Shown here one piece after another: positions 1 through 8,033 of a stretch of DNA of 50,413 nucleotides. Every line of letters begins with the position of its first letter. Position 1 is the first letter of the stretch. Position numbers and translations under genes: made by a program. Origin of the DNA: a bacterium (GTDB taxonomy: Bacteria; Zhuqueibacterota; Zhuqueibacteria; Residuimicrobiales; Residuimicrobiaceae). Location of the stretch: NCBI GenBank assembly GCA_029565685.1, contig JAKQNR010000012.1:1-50413 (forward strand). The letters are read 5' to 3'. The notes under the pieces were generated by a model. It was not told the DNA's origin and made no database searches. It saw nothing but the letters and a program-made list of their open reading frames with translations.

Positions 1-58
1 GATATTGCTTGACTATGGCGAACATGTGTTCCTGTTTTTCTAAGCGGCGTGTGGGCAT
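1..58 (-). CDS. IS66-like TnpA-type accessory protein, N-terminus only
   Basis: An ORF starts at the ATG at 56-58 on the minus strand and runs off the window. The visible 19 residues contain the segment HMFAIVKQY, closely matching RMFAIVEQY in the partial ORF at the right end of the window. A good Shine-Dalgarno (AAGGAG) lies about 8 bases upstream. The start resembles the short IS66 accessory protein (TnpA/OrfA) that precedes TnpB and the DDE transposase TnpC, but too little is present to be sure. Its presence in two copies beside a shared terminal sequence supports IS origin independently of the family name. Confidence 0.5.
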   Translation of the reverse strand, partial: MPTRRLEKQEHMFAIVKQY

Positions 59-138
59 GGTGGTCTCTCCTTGGTTGGACGCCGCCAATATACGAAATTT
101 CTAGTTCGCCACGCATATGTACTTCACAGGGTGGATAC
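1..138 (-). mobile_element. Partial IS66-like insertion sequence, outer end
   Basis: Read on the minus strand from position 138, this stretch matches the last 141 bases of the window (50273 onward on the plus strand): a shared terminal motif GTATCCAYCCTGTGAAGTAC, a conserved TATATT box, a Shine-Dalgarno and the start of a similar ORF. Distance from the outer end to the start codon is about 80 bases in both copies, so 138 is taken as the IS edge. The element continues beyond position 1. The copies are similar but not identical, so they are family members rather than one duplicated end. Family assignment to IS66 rests only on the small-ORF pattern. Confidence 0.6.
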
Positions 139-150
139 GAATCCAAAGAA

Positions 151-240
151 GTGAACCGCCGAAATTTTCTCAGCACCAGCCTGACCGGCGCTGTAGCGCT
201 GGCGGCAGCGGCAGGAATCCCAACTATTTGTCAATGCAGG
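151..240 (+). pseudogene. Orphan Tat signal peptide remnant
   Basis: A GTG at 151 opens a frame starting V-N-R-R-N-F-L-S followed by an Ala-rich hydrophobic stretch. This is a classic twin-arginine leader of the kind found on periplasmic Gfo/Idh-type oxidoreductases. No mature domain follows: within about 30 codons the frame enters, in phase, the Sec-type signal peptide of the TonB receptor at 241. The IS edge is only 13 bases upstream. The likely reading is a gene reduced to its leader by a deletion or rearrangement next to the IS. An alternative is that this is the true start and the receptor carries an odd double leader, which is less likely. Confidence 0.4.
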
Positions 241-2571
241 ATGTGCCTATTGCTGCGCTCCTTCTTCTTGTTATCGTCCATATTTTTTACTGCCAACGGC
301 ATGGCCGGACAAATCACAGGCCGAGTGATTACGCGGGAAGGCAAAGCGATACCTCATGCAGTCGTGCAGGTGATGGGTGTGCAGCAAGTCAGCGCGGATA
401 GAACCGGTCATTTTATCACCAAACCCTTGACGCCTGGTGAATATACCCTAAAGATCTCTCATATCGGTTTCGAACAGAAAATCATCCTCAACATCCGCAT
501 AAGCGAAGAACCGTTCCGTGACCTTGGTGATCTGGTTATGGAAAACCGGATCATGCCGCTGGGTGAGATGATTGTATCGGCGACACGGGTTTCTGCGCCG
601 AGCTTTGTTGATTCCGCTCCGCTTAATCTTATTCCATTTTCGCGAGTGCAGGAAAGGGCTGCCAAGACCTCGGCCGAGGCGTTGCGTGAAGAGGCCGGAA
701 TTTCCGTTCAAAAAACCAATCATGGCGGCGGGTCAGCCATTATCCGCGGATTGAGTTCCAACCAAATTTTGCTGCTTGTCGACGGCGTTCGACTCAATAA
801 CTCGACCTATCGGCTCGGCAATCATCAATATTTGACCACCATAGATCCAAACATGCTGGAGCAGATAGAGGTCGTGCGCGGTCCAAACTCTGTTTTGTAC
901 GGCAGCGATGCATTGGGCGGAACTATAAATCTTGTCACCAGAACGCCTTCCTTTGCTGCAAGCGGCTGTGAATTGACCTATGGATTGCTCAACCGTTTTG
1001 CGTCCGCTGATCACGAAAAAACCACTGCAGGCGCCCTTTCCATTTCCGGCAAACGGGTAGCGATAGATTTGGGCGGCAGTTATAAAAACTATGATGATTT
1101 GCGGCGCGGCGCCAATAGCGCTCATCAGGAATTGGAAAAGTCAAAAAACGGCGCGGTGCAATCGCCAAGCGGTTTTTACGCTTATGATGCAAACGGAAAG
1201 CTGGTATACAATCCCCATCATCAGCAATGCTGGACCCTGGCCTATCAGTCCTGTCGGCAAATCCGTGTGCCGCGCTATGATAAATACGAGCTGGAAGATT
1301 ATTATCGCTGGGTATATCATCCGCAAAAACGCGATTTGCTCTATCTGAATTTCAAAGATCATTCTCGAATAAAGTGGCTGGGCGATGTGCAAACCTTCGT
1401 TTCCTGGCAGAGACAGGAGGAGGGCCGGGAGCAGCAAAAACGGATGGATACGGATTTAACAGTAGAAAATGATATCGTACATACCTTGGGCGCCAGCGTG
1501 CAATTTAATCCGGTGTTTGCCGATCATTCGGTCATGTATGGAGTCGAAGGATATAAGGATTTTATAAAAAGCAACGCCTATAAAACAATCGCCATGTCGC
1601 AAGCAATGCAATGGCAACCTCGCGGCCGTTATCCGGATGGTTCAGAGTATACAACCTCTGGGCTGTTTATTCAAGATCAATGGCAGATCGATCCATACTT
1701 TAAAGTGAGGCTGGGCACGCGTTTCTCTTATTTTAACGCCCATTTCATGGGCGATGCCCAAAAAGTCGTACAGCAATTCAAAGCGTATACTGCAAGTTTG
1801 GGCGCGGTTTATTCAGTGACCACTTTTTGCAATCTAGTCGGCAATGTCGGACAGGCATTTCGCGCGCCCAATCTCAGCGACATCGCCAAACTGGGCGAAT
1901 CCAAGGGAAATATCTATGAAGTGCCCAATTACCGTCTCGAACCGGAAAAAGTGTTGAATGTCGATATTGGTTTCAAGATCAACGCCAGACCATTGAAATT
2001 AGATTGTTCAGCTTATTATGCAAAAATTTACGATCTGCTAGCCAGCGCTGAGGCAAGCTATCATGGTTCGAAAACCATCGTGCTGAATGGCATCGCCTAT
2101 CGGATAAAATCCAAACAGAATATCGGTCAGGCTTATATAAGAGGTTTAGAAGCGTCGTTTGCTTGCCAGATTTATAAAAAATTGAATTTTCATGGAAATA
2201 TTTGTTCTACAATTGGGCACAATACCACTTTGCATGAACCTGTCGGCGGGATTCCCCCGGCATTCGGCTTGTTCGGATTTAAGCTGGCGTCAGAAAGATA
2301 TTTTCTATCCGTCTATACTCGATTTGCCTCTCGTCAAAACCGATTGTCCAGCGATGACTGTGACGATCCGCGTATTCCGGTCGACGGCACCCCGGGGTGG
2401 CAGATTTTCAACCTGCGCTTTGGCGGTTATGCATTCCCCTGCTGCCGATGGCGGTTAGGTGTAGAGAATATTTTTGATGTGAATTATCGGGAGCATGGAT
2501 CCGGGATTAATGGGCCGGGGAGGAATGTCATCATCAGTTTAGAGCTGGGCTCCGGTCCAGGCAATAAATAG
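241..2571 (+). CDS. TonB-dependent outer-membrane receptor with CarboxypepD_reg-like N-terminus
   Basis: Outer-membrane active-transport receptor, 776 residues from the chosen ATG at 241. That start gives a Sec signal peptide (MCLLLRSFFLL core). It is followed by a beta-sandwich regulatory-like domain (GQITGRVITREGKAIPHA), a TonB-box-like stretch with the IVSATR motif, and a plug domain with IIRGLSSNQILLLVDGVR and VVRGPNSVLYGSDALGG. The rest is a long beta-barrel rich in alternating aromatic residues. The frame is open 64 codons further upstream, but that part covers IS sequence and a Tat leader remnant. There is no strong Shine-Dalgarno at 241. The substrate cannot be read from sequence; vitamin B12/siderophore-type and oligomer receptors are all possible. 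It stands alone, with an IS element 85 bases downstream. Confidence 0.9.
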   Translation: MCLLLRSFFLLSSIFFTANGMAGQITGRVITREGKAIPHAVVQVMGVQQVSADRTGHFITKPLTPGEYTLKISHIGFEQKIILNIRISEEPFRDLGDLVMENRIMPLGEMIVSATRVSAPSFVDSAPLNLIPFSRVQERAAKTSAEALREEAGISVQKTNHGGGSAIIRGLSSNQILLLVDGVRLNNSTYRLGNHQYLTTIDPNMLEQIEVVRGPNSVLYGSDALGGTINLVTRTPSFAASGCELTYGLLNRFASADHEKTTAGALSISGKRVAIDLGGSYKNYDDLRRGANSAHQELEKSKNGAVQSPSGFYAYDANGKLVYNPHHQQCWTLAYQSCRQIRVPRYDKYELEDYYRWVYHPQKRDLLYLNFKDHSRIKWLGDVQTFVSWQRQEEGREQQKRMDTDLTVENDIVHTLGASVQFNPVFADHSVMYGVEGYKDFIKSNAYKTIAMSQAMQWQPRGRYPDGSEYTTSGLFIQDQWQIDPYFKVRLGTRFSYFNAHFMGDAQKVVQQFKAYTASLGAVYSVTTFCNLVGNVGQAFRAPNLSDIAKLGESKGNIYEVPNYRLEPEKVLNVDIGFKINARPLKLDCSAYYAKIYDLLASAEASYHGSKTIVLNGIAYRIKSKQNIGQAYIRGLEASFACQIYKKLNFHGNICSTIGHNTTLHEPVGGIPPAFGLFGFKLASERYFLSVYTRFASRQNRLSSDDCDDPRIPVDGTPGWQIFNLRFGGYAFPCCRWRLGVENIFDVNYREHGSGINGPGRNVIISLELGSGPGNK

Positions 2572-2655
2572 ATTATTGCCTGACAGGGCTGTCTGGACTG
2601 CCCCGTAAAAGTGGATACATGATCAAGTTGCCGGGTTAACTCTTTCAAGCTGTAA

Positions 2656-2682
2656 CCCAAGTTCGACAGTTGTAGGCAAAAA
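2656..2682 (+). repeat. Left terminal inverted repeat of IS1634-type element
   Basis: 27 bases beginning CCCAAGTTCGACAG; pairs with the reverse complement of 4349-4375 with a single clear mismatch near the middle (T versus A). Confidence 0.8.
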
Positions 2683-2811
2683 TCGGCCTGTTGGAACAAG
2701 ATAAATTGAATAAAAATAGCAAATCGACTGTCAAAAAGCGCGAAATAGTGTAGGCACATGAGATTACAATAAGTACTTGAGAATAATGTTTATTATGCCT
2801 GTATTATAGGC

Positions 2812-4270
2812 ATGTACATAAGACAGATTACACGCAAAAACAAAGACGGCTCCAAAGTCACCTACGTCCAGCCAGCCCACGATGAGCGCGACCCCGAAAA
2901 AGGCTGCGCCGTGGCCAAAATTCTCTTCAACTTTGGACGCATCGATGATCTGGATGTCGATCAGCTCAAGCGTTTGGTCGGAAGCATCTCGCGCTTTCTG
3001 TCGCCAGAAGATGCCCTTGAAGCCAAAGCGGCTCTTAATCTGGGCGCCAGTAATGTCAAATTAAAATCCTGCCGCAGCTATGGCGGCATCTATCTTTTAG
3101 CTGCACTCTGGCAGCAGCTTCACCTCAAGCAAATCCTGGAAAAGGATCTCAAAGGGAGCAAATACCAGGTGCCGATCAGCAAAGCCGTATTTGCCATGGT
3201 GGCCGACCGCTGTCTGGCGCCCTCGAGCAAACTGGCTATTACAGAGTGGATCGAGCGCGACGTTCACGTACCAGGCCTGGAAGAGATCGAGGTACAGGGT
3301 GCTTTACCGGGCCATGGATTATCTTCTCGAGCGTCAGGAAGAACTGGAAAAAGAGATATTCTGGTCGGTATCCACACTTTTAAATCTGGAAGTTGATCTG
3401 CTGTTCTTTGATACCACCTCGACCTATTTTGAGACTGAGAATCAAACGGACCTGAAGAAGCGTGGCTATTCCAAAGACAATTTGCGCTATCTGCAAAGGG
3501 CTGGTGGACATTACATTGTCGGCCGTAAGCTGAAAAGCGGTGAACCAGCCGCGGAACTGGCTTTGGCTCGCAAGGGGCACTATACCCAGATCAAGGAAAA
3601 CCTTCGAGCCCGCGAAGTTAGTTTGGGCGGTGATGGTGAAAAACGCAAGAGGCTCGTGCTGGTCCGAAACAGCGATGAAGAGAAGAAACAGTTACTGGTT
3701 CGTCAGCAGATCGTCGAGACCATAGAAGAAATGCTTGAAAAGATCAACAACCGCAAAGGGCATGCGCATACCAAAGCCACTTGTGCGCTCAAATCACACG
3801 CGGTATATGGCAAATATGTGAAAGAACTGCAGGACGGCCGTCTCAAACTGGATAAAAGCAAGGCGGCTGATGAGAGCCGCTACGACGGCAAGTTCCTGAT
3901 TAAAACCAGCGACGATACACTGTCTTTGCGTGATGTCGTGCTAAGCTACAAACAACTTAATGACGTGGAAAAAGCATTTCGCACGCTCAAGACCACGCTC
4001 GATCTACGACCCAATTATCATAGCAAAGATGAGCGGATTCGCTGTCATATCTTCCTTTGCTTTTTAGCTCTGGTGTTGGTACGAATTGTCGAGAACAAGA
4101 CGAAACGGTCGTGGCCGTCGGTTCGTCAGGAAATGGCGCGCTTGTTTCTTGGCGAACTGATAATCGAAAAGCAACACATCCAGCAGTTGACCGAGCTTAC
4201 GAAAAACCAAAAGGAAATCTTGGCCAAACTCGGTATTGCAGAGCCACAATCTATTGTAGACATACGCTAA
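2812..4270 (+). pseudogene. IS1634-family DDE transposase, frameshifted and internally deleted
   Basis: The N-terminal part (MYIRQITRKN..., typical of IS1634-type transposases) is in one frame until about 3300. The remainder continues in the +1 frame from about 3296 (LYRAMDYLLERQ) to the stop at 4270. One extra G in the GGG run near 3299 would explain the shift. The first catalytic Asp (LFFDTTSTYF, about 3409-3438) and the C-terminal Glu region (DVEKAFRTLK, about 3961-3990) are present. Between them GYSKD runs straight into NLRYLQRAGGHYIVGRKL. In family members about 65-75 residues lie here, including the second catalytic Asp (usually in a DRG motif). The combined length of about 486 codons versus about 560 fits such a deletion. 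An inactive relic. Confidence 0.85.
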
Positions 4271-4348
4271 AGCTGATTCTGTAGTAACACGCGTGTACTA
4301 CGCTTTTCGAGCTTATTATGTTGTATTATAGGGATTAATCCCTATTCT

Positions 4349-4375
4349 TTTTTGCCTACTACTGTCGAACTTGGG
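4349..4375 (-). repeat. Right terminal inverted repeat of IS1634-type element
   Basis: Reverse complement begins CCCAAGTTCGACAG and matches the left repeat at 2656-2682; it marks the right IS boundary about 80 bases past the transposase stop. Confidence 0.8.
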
Positions 4376-4601
4376 CTTTAAAAGAAAGAGAAAAATATCA
4401 ATATATGTTTTAATCCGCTCACCTTAACAACCTCACAATTATTTTTAAATACTTTAAGTATGTATGTTTATATAGTTTGTGCTTTTAGCGAGAATCAATT
4501 AAGACTTGCTGAAGTGATTAAACCTACTTGTTTTGGTTTCTTTTCCAAATCAATTTTTTGAGAATCCCGGTCTTGATAAAACTCATCTGAAGTAATTGTT
4601 C

Positions 4602-6887
4602 TTATCTATCTCCGAGATAAGGTGTTTTGAATCTAGATAAATCTCTATTTGTTTCACGTTCAATATGATCTCTGAGCTGTGCAGGATGAATTCCTGCTTG
4701 AATTAATTCATCAACAGAATATGTTCTGGTTGGACCTATTGTAATTTCTTTTGAAAAATCCCTTTGCTCAAATCCTTTCTTCTGGCCAGGACCTAGATAT
4801 TCTAGAATCATCCATGATTTTCTATCCCAGGGTGTGAGGTCATAAATATTATTGTCGAGCCTTTCTTTTAAAAAATTAATGACACTAAAAATGCCGGCAT
4901 AAGGTCCCACAGATCCAGCAAATCTTCCAGCATCATTTAATCCTGTAAATAACTCATGAGGAAGAGAGCAAAGAAAAACAGAATCTGGAAGCTGATTGTG
5001 AAATGTGGACCTGGCATAAAAAATTATTCCTGTATTTTTGTCTAATTCGGTTGATGTGGCAGCTTGCTCACTTTCGGGATTTGAAAACTGTAAAAAATCT
5101 ACAACATAGATGCCTTTTGTTCCATACTCAGGAGGATTTGTTCCGACTTCAACAACAGGATTTACTAAAAACCCATTCAATCCTGCGGCAAAACTTCCTT
5201 TTATGTATTTTTCAATTATTCCTGGCCAATGTTTTTTTCCTTCAGGAATGTTCCTTATATCTATATAAAAGTGCGGTTGTTCAGTCATTATACATGCCTG
5301 ACCGCCCTCATAATACATTTTGAACATCTTCTCAAATACTTCTTTTTGCAGAGGTGTAAAGTTAATTTTATCGACAACAAAAACAGGCAATGTTTGATTA
5401 TTCCCTTTAACATCAAACAATCCTAGTTTCATCTCGTAAACTTTATCTGATTCTTGAACAATCAATCTATATTGACCTGCAAACATCTTTAATTCTGCAA
5501 AGCCGTTCTGTGTTATTACATCCAGTGTGTCTCTAAGACCTATTGCAGATATTTTAGGAGAATAAAATGTTGAATCAAGAAGACCTAAAACATTAAATCT
5601 GACATCAACCAAGTTATCTAAGGGCACGTTTCCTAAATTAACGTCTTTAGAGCCACTCAACTTAACAGATTGTCCTGGAATAGCAGGATTATTTCCCTTA
5701 AAAACAACACTGTCTGCATTGATTGAAAATCCAGAACCGACTTTTGAAGAATCTACTGAATAAATTAAAGTGAAATTTCCATTAGCATCCGAACTTCCCT
5801 TAACTGTCTCAACACCTCTGTTTACTGTAAAGTAAGCAGTTATATCGTCGGCAGATATTCCATCTCCATAAACGTCAATTGTTTTTCCGTTAATGGTTAT
5901 TTGTGAAGGTGCTTGATTGACATTCAATGTTCCTAAGTTGACAGAAGAACCATTGACTATTTTTTCCAAAGGCAAAACAACAGGAATCACTCTGTTTCCG
6001 GAAATGCGTGCACTATTGATAATTAATTTGTCAGCATCACTATAAACACCCTGCTGAAGAGGAATCTGAAAGTTGACTGAACCATCTGGAGAAGATTTCG
6101 CAGTAAATGTCCAGGGATTTTCTCCTCTTTTTCCGGATAAAATCACATCTGCTCCAGAGACAGGTTTTCCGTCGTTAGTGTAAATTTTTGCAGTACCATC
6201 CTCAATCAAAAGATAAACAGAAGGAATATCAATACTTTTTCTGACTTCTTCGCCATCAATAGGTATGTTTCTTATCACTCTTCTTGCCATCATGTCCGAT
6301 GAAGGACCGGTAACAACACTATCTATATTTGCAATACCTGATGAACTTGCGGTTGTAGTGACGTTAACATCATCATTGCCTCTAGGCTCTAGAACGATTA
6401 ATTTTTTTGTATATTGGCCAGAGCCTGTCTTAACAACAAGAAAATAACATCCGCTAGCAATCCTGCTTGGTAAACCGAAATCTATTTTGGTTTGTCCTTC
6501 AGGAACAGTTCCTTCGTATAGGTCATTTGTTTGTCTACCGTCAACATCCACTAAATCAACATCCAATTTGCCTGCAGGATGTTTTATTTTCACAGTAGAA
6601 TGTTTGTTGGCAGGGCACGGATATAAATTCGAAACACGGCCGTTAAAATCATTATCAGGCATGCCGTTAGGGAGTGTCACAGAAAGATTCCCTGATTCGT
6701 CTGAAACGCCACTAATAGGTTCGTTTAAACCATTATAGTAAATCTCTGTCGGGACAGGTCTTTTTATAGGAACTCCTCCAGAAGTAAAACTAAAATAAGC
6801 CTTCACATCTTTAGCTACAGATGCAAGAGGTAAAGCTAGCATTGTTCCAAAAAACATTGCCTTCTTAACAATACTTGTCAATCCCAT
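4602..6887 (-). CDS. Secreted multidomain protein with metzincin-like C-terminal region
   Basis: 761 residues with a clear Sec signal peptide. Residues about 83-167 resemble a FlgD-like/T9SS-type beta-sandwich (YPCPANKHSTVKI ... GCYFLVVKTGSG...KKLIVL), but it lies near the N-terminus rather than at the C-terminal sorting position. Several Ig-like beta domains with 'G-N-F-T-L' style repeats follow to about residue 520. The C-terminal third has the layout of a metzincin protease: GIIFYARSTF, then SLPHELFTGLND (641-652), then DLTPWDRKSWMILEYL. The zinc motif HExxH is broken, with Thr648 where the second His should be, so activity is doubtful. The gene is much more AT-rich than the housekeeping genes here and has no clear Shine-Dalgarno, suggesting acquisition by transfer. 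No operon partner. Function unknown. Confidence 0.75.
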   Translation of the reverse strand: MGLTSIVKKAMFFGTMLALPLASVAKDVKAYFSFTSGGVPIKRPVPTEIYYNGLNEPISGVSDESGNLSVTLPNGMPDNDFNGRVSNLYPCPANKHSTVKIKHPAGKLDVDLVDVDGRQTNDLYEGTVPEGQTKIDFGLPSRIASGCYFLVVKTGSGQYTKKLIVLEPRGNDDVNVTTTASSSGIANIDSVVTGPSSDMMARRVIRNIPIDGEEVRKSIDIPSVYLLIEDGTAKIYTNDGKPVSGADVILSGKRGENPWTFTAKSSPDGSVNFQIPLQQGVYSDADKLIINSARISGNRVIPVVLPLEKIVNGSSVNLGTLNVNQAPSQITINGKTIDVYGDGISADDITAYFTVNRGVETVKGSSDANGNFTLIYSVDSSKVGSGFSINADSVVFKGNNPAIPGQSVKLSGSKDVNLGNVPLDNLVDVRFNVLGLLDSTFYSPKISAIGLRDTLDVITQNGFAELKMFAGQYRLIVQESDKVYEMKLGLFDVKGNNQTLPVFVVDKINFTPLQKEVFEKMFKMYYEGGQACIMTEQPHFYIDIRNIPEGKKHWPGIIEKYIKGSFAAGLNGFLVNPVVEVGTNPPEYGTKGIYVVDFLQFSNPESEQAATSTELDKNTGIIFYARSTFHNQLPDSVFLCSLPHELFTGLNDAGRFAGSVGPYAGIFSVINFLKERLDNNIYDLTPWDRKSWMILEYLGPGQKKGFEQRDFSKEITIGPTRTYSVDELIQAGIHPAQLRDHIERETNRDLSRFKTPYLGDR

Positions 6888-6912
6888 ACTAATCGCATAC
6901 TTATTAATTGAT

Positions 6913-7024
6913 AATTGATAGGAAATTTGATTTTTCTGGGGCTGTAAAAATCGAAGATATCCATTGATAGGAATTGATAGGAAATTTGCTTTTTCTGGGG
7001 CTGTAAAAATCGAGGATATTCATT
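6913..7024. repeat. Tandem 59-bp direct duplication upstream of the AT-rich gene
   Basis: AATTGATAGGAAATTTG, a T-run, CTGGGGCTGTAAAAATCGA and a GATAT-CATT tail occur at about 6913-6971 and again at 6972-7024 with only a few differences. The repeat sits 25-137 bases before the start of the minus-strand gene ending at 6887, where its promoter would be expected. Confidence 0.8.
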
Positions 7025-7820
7025 CTCTGTCAAGCGCCTGATACCCCATTTTCAGGGCGCCAAACCATATCCGGCACCCTCACCGCTTCTTTCTCGCCGG
7101 TAAGTTAGTAAATCTGAATCCGGAAATCAAGCAAATTCGCTGAAAAGCATACAGATAGGCGATATCTCTGCAATATCTCTGCAGGAACAACTTGCGCAGA
7201 AACCAAGGAAGGACTCTATATGCAGACACGCTCACAATATCTATAATCGTAACACCGCTCACCCTCTGCAGCTCTGCATTCGACTGCTGGCGGCGGCCGG
7301 TAATCCATCTCCCTTCGACACGCTCAGGGCAGGCTCTTCCACAGCCCACAGTGTGAAATATTTTTTCAACCTCGGCCTCCTCACATTTATTAATAAAACA
7401 ATGATGTTCAATACCCACCACTGCCGGTGGCTAACCGGCGCAAAGACTTCCCCCGCCAGCCGCACACACGCCATACCTTGTCCTTTAATACGCTGACGAA
7501 TTATGGGTATAGCGTATGCTGAAAAATTACAGAAAACGCCGTAAAGGTTAAATTAGCGGCGCGTTTACAAATGACTTGATATCAAATCGGCAAAAAGCTA
7601 TATTTAAACGATGCAGGAAGATTGTCCAAACAGCGGCTGGAGCTGCTGACCGATGGTTGGGAGCGTTCTGGAAAATTGGCTGGTAGGCTTCACGCTGTGC
7701 GGCGTACCAAAATCAGCGAGTTTTCCGCTTGGCTAATCTGTGACTCACGCATAACCATTTACTAAGTGCTTTGCACCGTCATTGGACAGGAAAATCAATT
7801 TACATTTTAAAGAAAGTAAC
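7025..7820. other. About 800-bp stretch without a convincing gene
   Basis: Open frames on the minus strand here (up to about 110 codons) show no recognisable domain, and one runs through an interspersed repeat at 7312-7337. I see no tRNA, terminator or strong promoter. It may be eroded coding DNA at the heart of the island. Confidence 0.5.
7312..7337. repeat. Interspersed 'PERVEG/SVSKG'-type repeat
   Basis: CCTTCGACACGCTCAGGGCAGGC and neighbours read on the minus strand as ...PERVEG... in one frame and ...ALSVSKG... in another. This peptide signature marks a short, GC-rich repeat scattered through many environmental bacterial genomes, where it commonly inflates spurious ORFs. One copy is visible in this window. 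Confidence 0.6.
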
Positions 7821-8033
7821 ATGAAAAAATCAGGAAGTTATAATTTTCAACGTTTGGATAAATCGCAATTATCCGTACATCCCTTAACGGACGAAGTAGA
7901 CGATCGAGACTATTGGTATTCCAAATCGCCACAGAAAAGACTAGAGCACCTTGAAATGTTGAGGACATTGAATTATGGCCATCTCGCTTCATCCCGACTT
8001 CAAAGACTTTTTGAAATTGCTGAACTCTCATAA
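7821..8033 (+). CDS. Small conserved protein paired with nucleotidyltransferase
   Basis: 70 residues from the ATG at 7821, chosen over an in-frame ATG at 7782 because it follows a purine-rich AAGAAAG and gives the family-typical start MKKSGSYNFQRLDK. The C-terminal half (YWYSKSPQKRLEHLEMLRTLNYG ... SSRLQRLFEIAE; key elements Tyr-Trp, Ser-Pro, Arg-Leu-Glu, Asn-Tyr-Gly) is the pattern of a small helical protein often encoded just before nucleotidyltransferase-fold genes. It overlaps the next gene by 59 bases in another frame, suggesting translational coupling. Role unknown; by position a partner or antidote in a toxin-antitoxin-like pair, which is inference. Confidence 0.65.
   Translation: MKKSGSYNFQRLDKSQLSVHPLTDEVDDRDYWYSKSPQKRLEHLEMLRTLNYGHLASSRLQRLFEIAELS

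Larger units (their letters stand above)
2656..4375 (+). mobile_element. IS1634-family insertion sequence, decayed
   Basis: An approximately 1.72-kb element bounded by 27-base near-perfect inverted repeats (2656-2682 and 4349-4375; core CCCAAGTTCGACAG). It encloses a broken DDE transposase gene. The six bases just outside the left end (CTGTAA, 2650-2655) and the right end (CTTTAA, 4376-4381) match at five of six positions, a possible eroded target duplication. Inside the ends, an AT-rich direct repeat (TTATTATG...TGTATTATAGG) occurs at 2790-2810 and again at 4313-4332, on both sides of the transposase gene. The element is probably immobile because the transposase carries a frameshift and an internal deletion. 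Confidence 0.8.

Noticed and set aside
2595..2640. Sequence CCCCGTAAAAGTGGATACATG resembling an IS3/IS481-type end
   Set aside because: No inverted partner or transposase fragment found nearby; too short to support an element.
4602..6887. Possibility that the AT-rich protein is a T9SS substrate sorted by its FlgD-like domain
   Set aside because: The domain lies at residues 83-167, not at the C-terminus where sorting domains must be, so it is treated as a structural module.
7080..7474. Two minus-strand frames of 71 and 113 codons
   Set aside because: No family resemblance, no Shine-Dalgarno, and both pass through an interspersed repeat.
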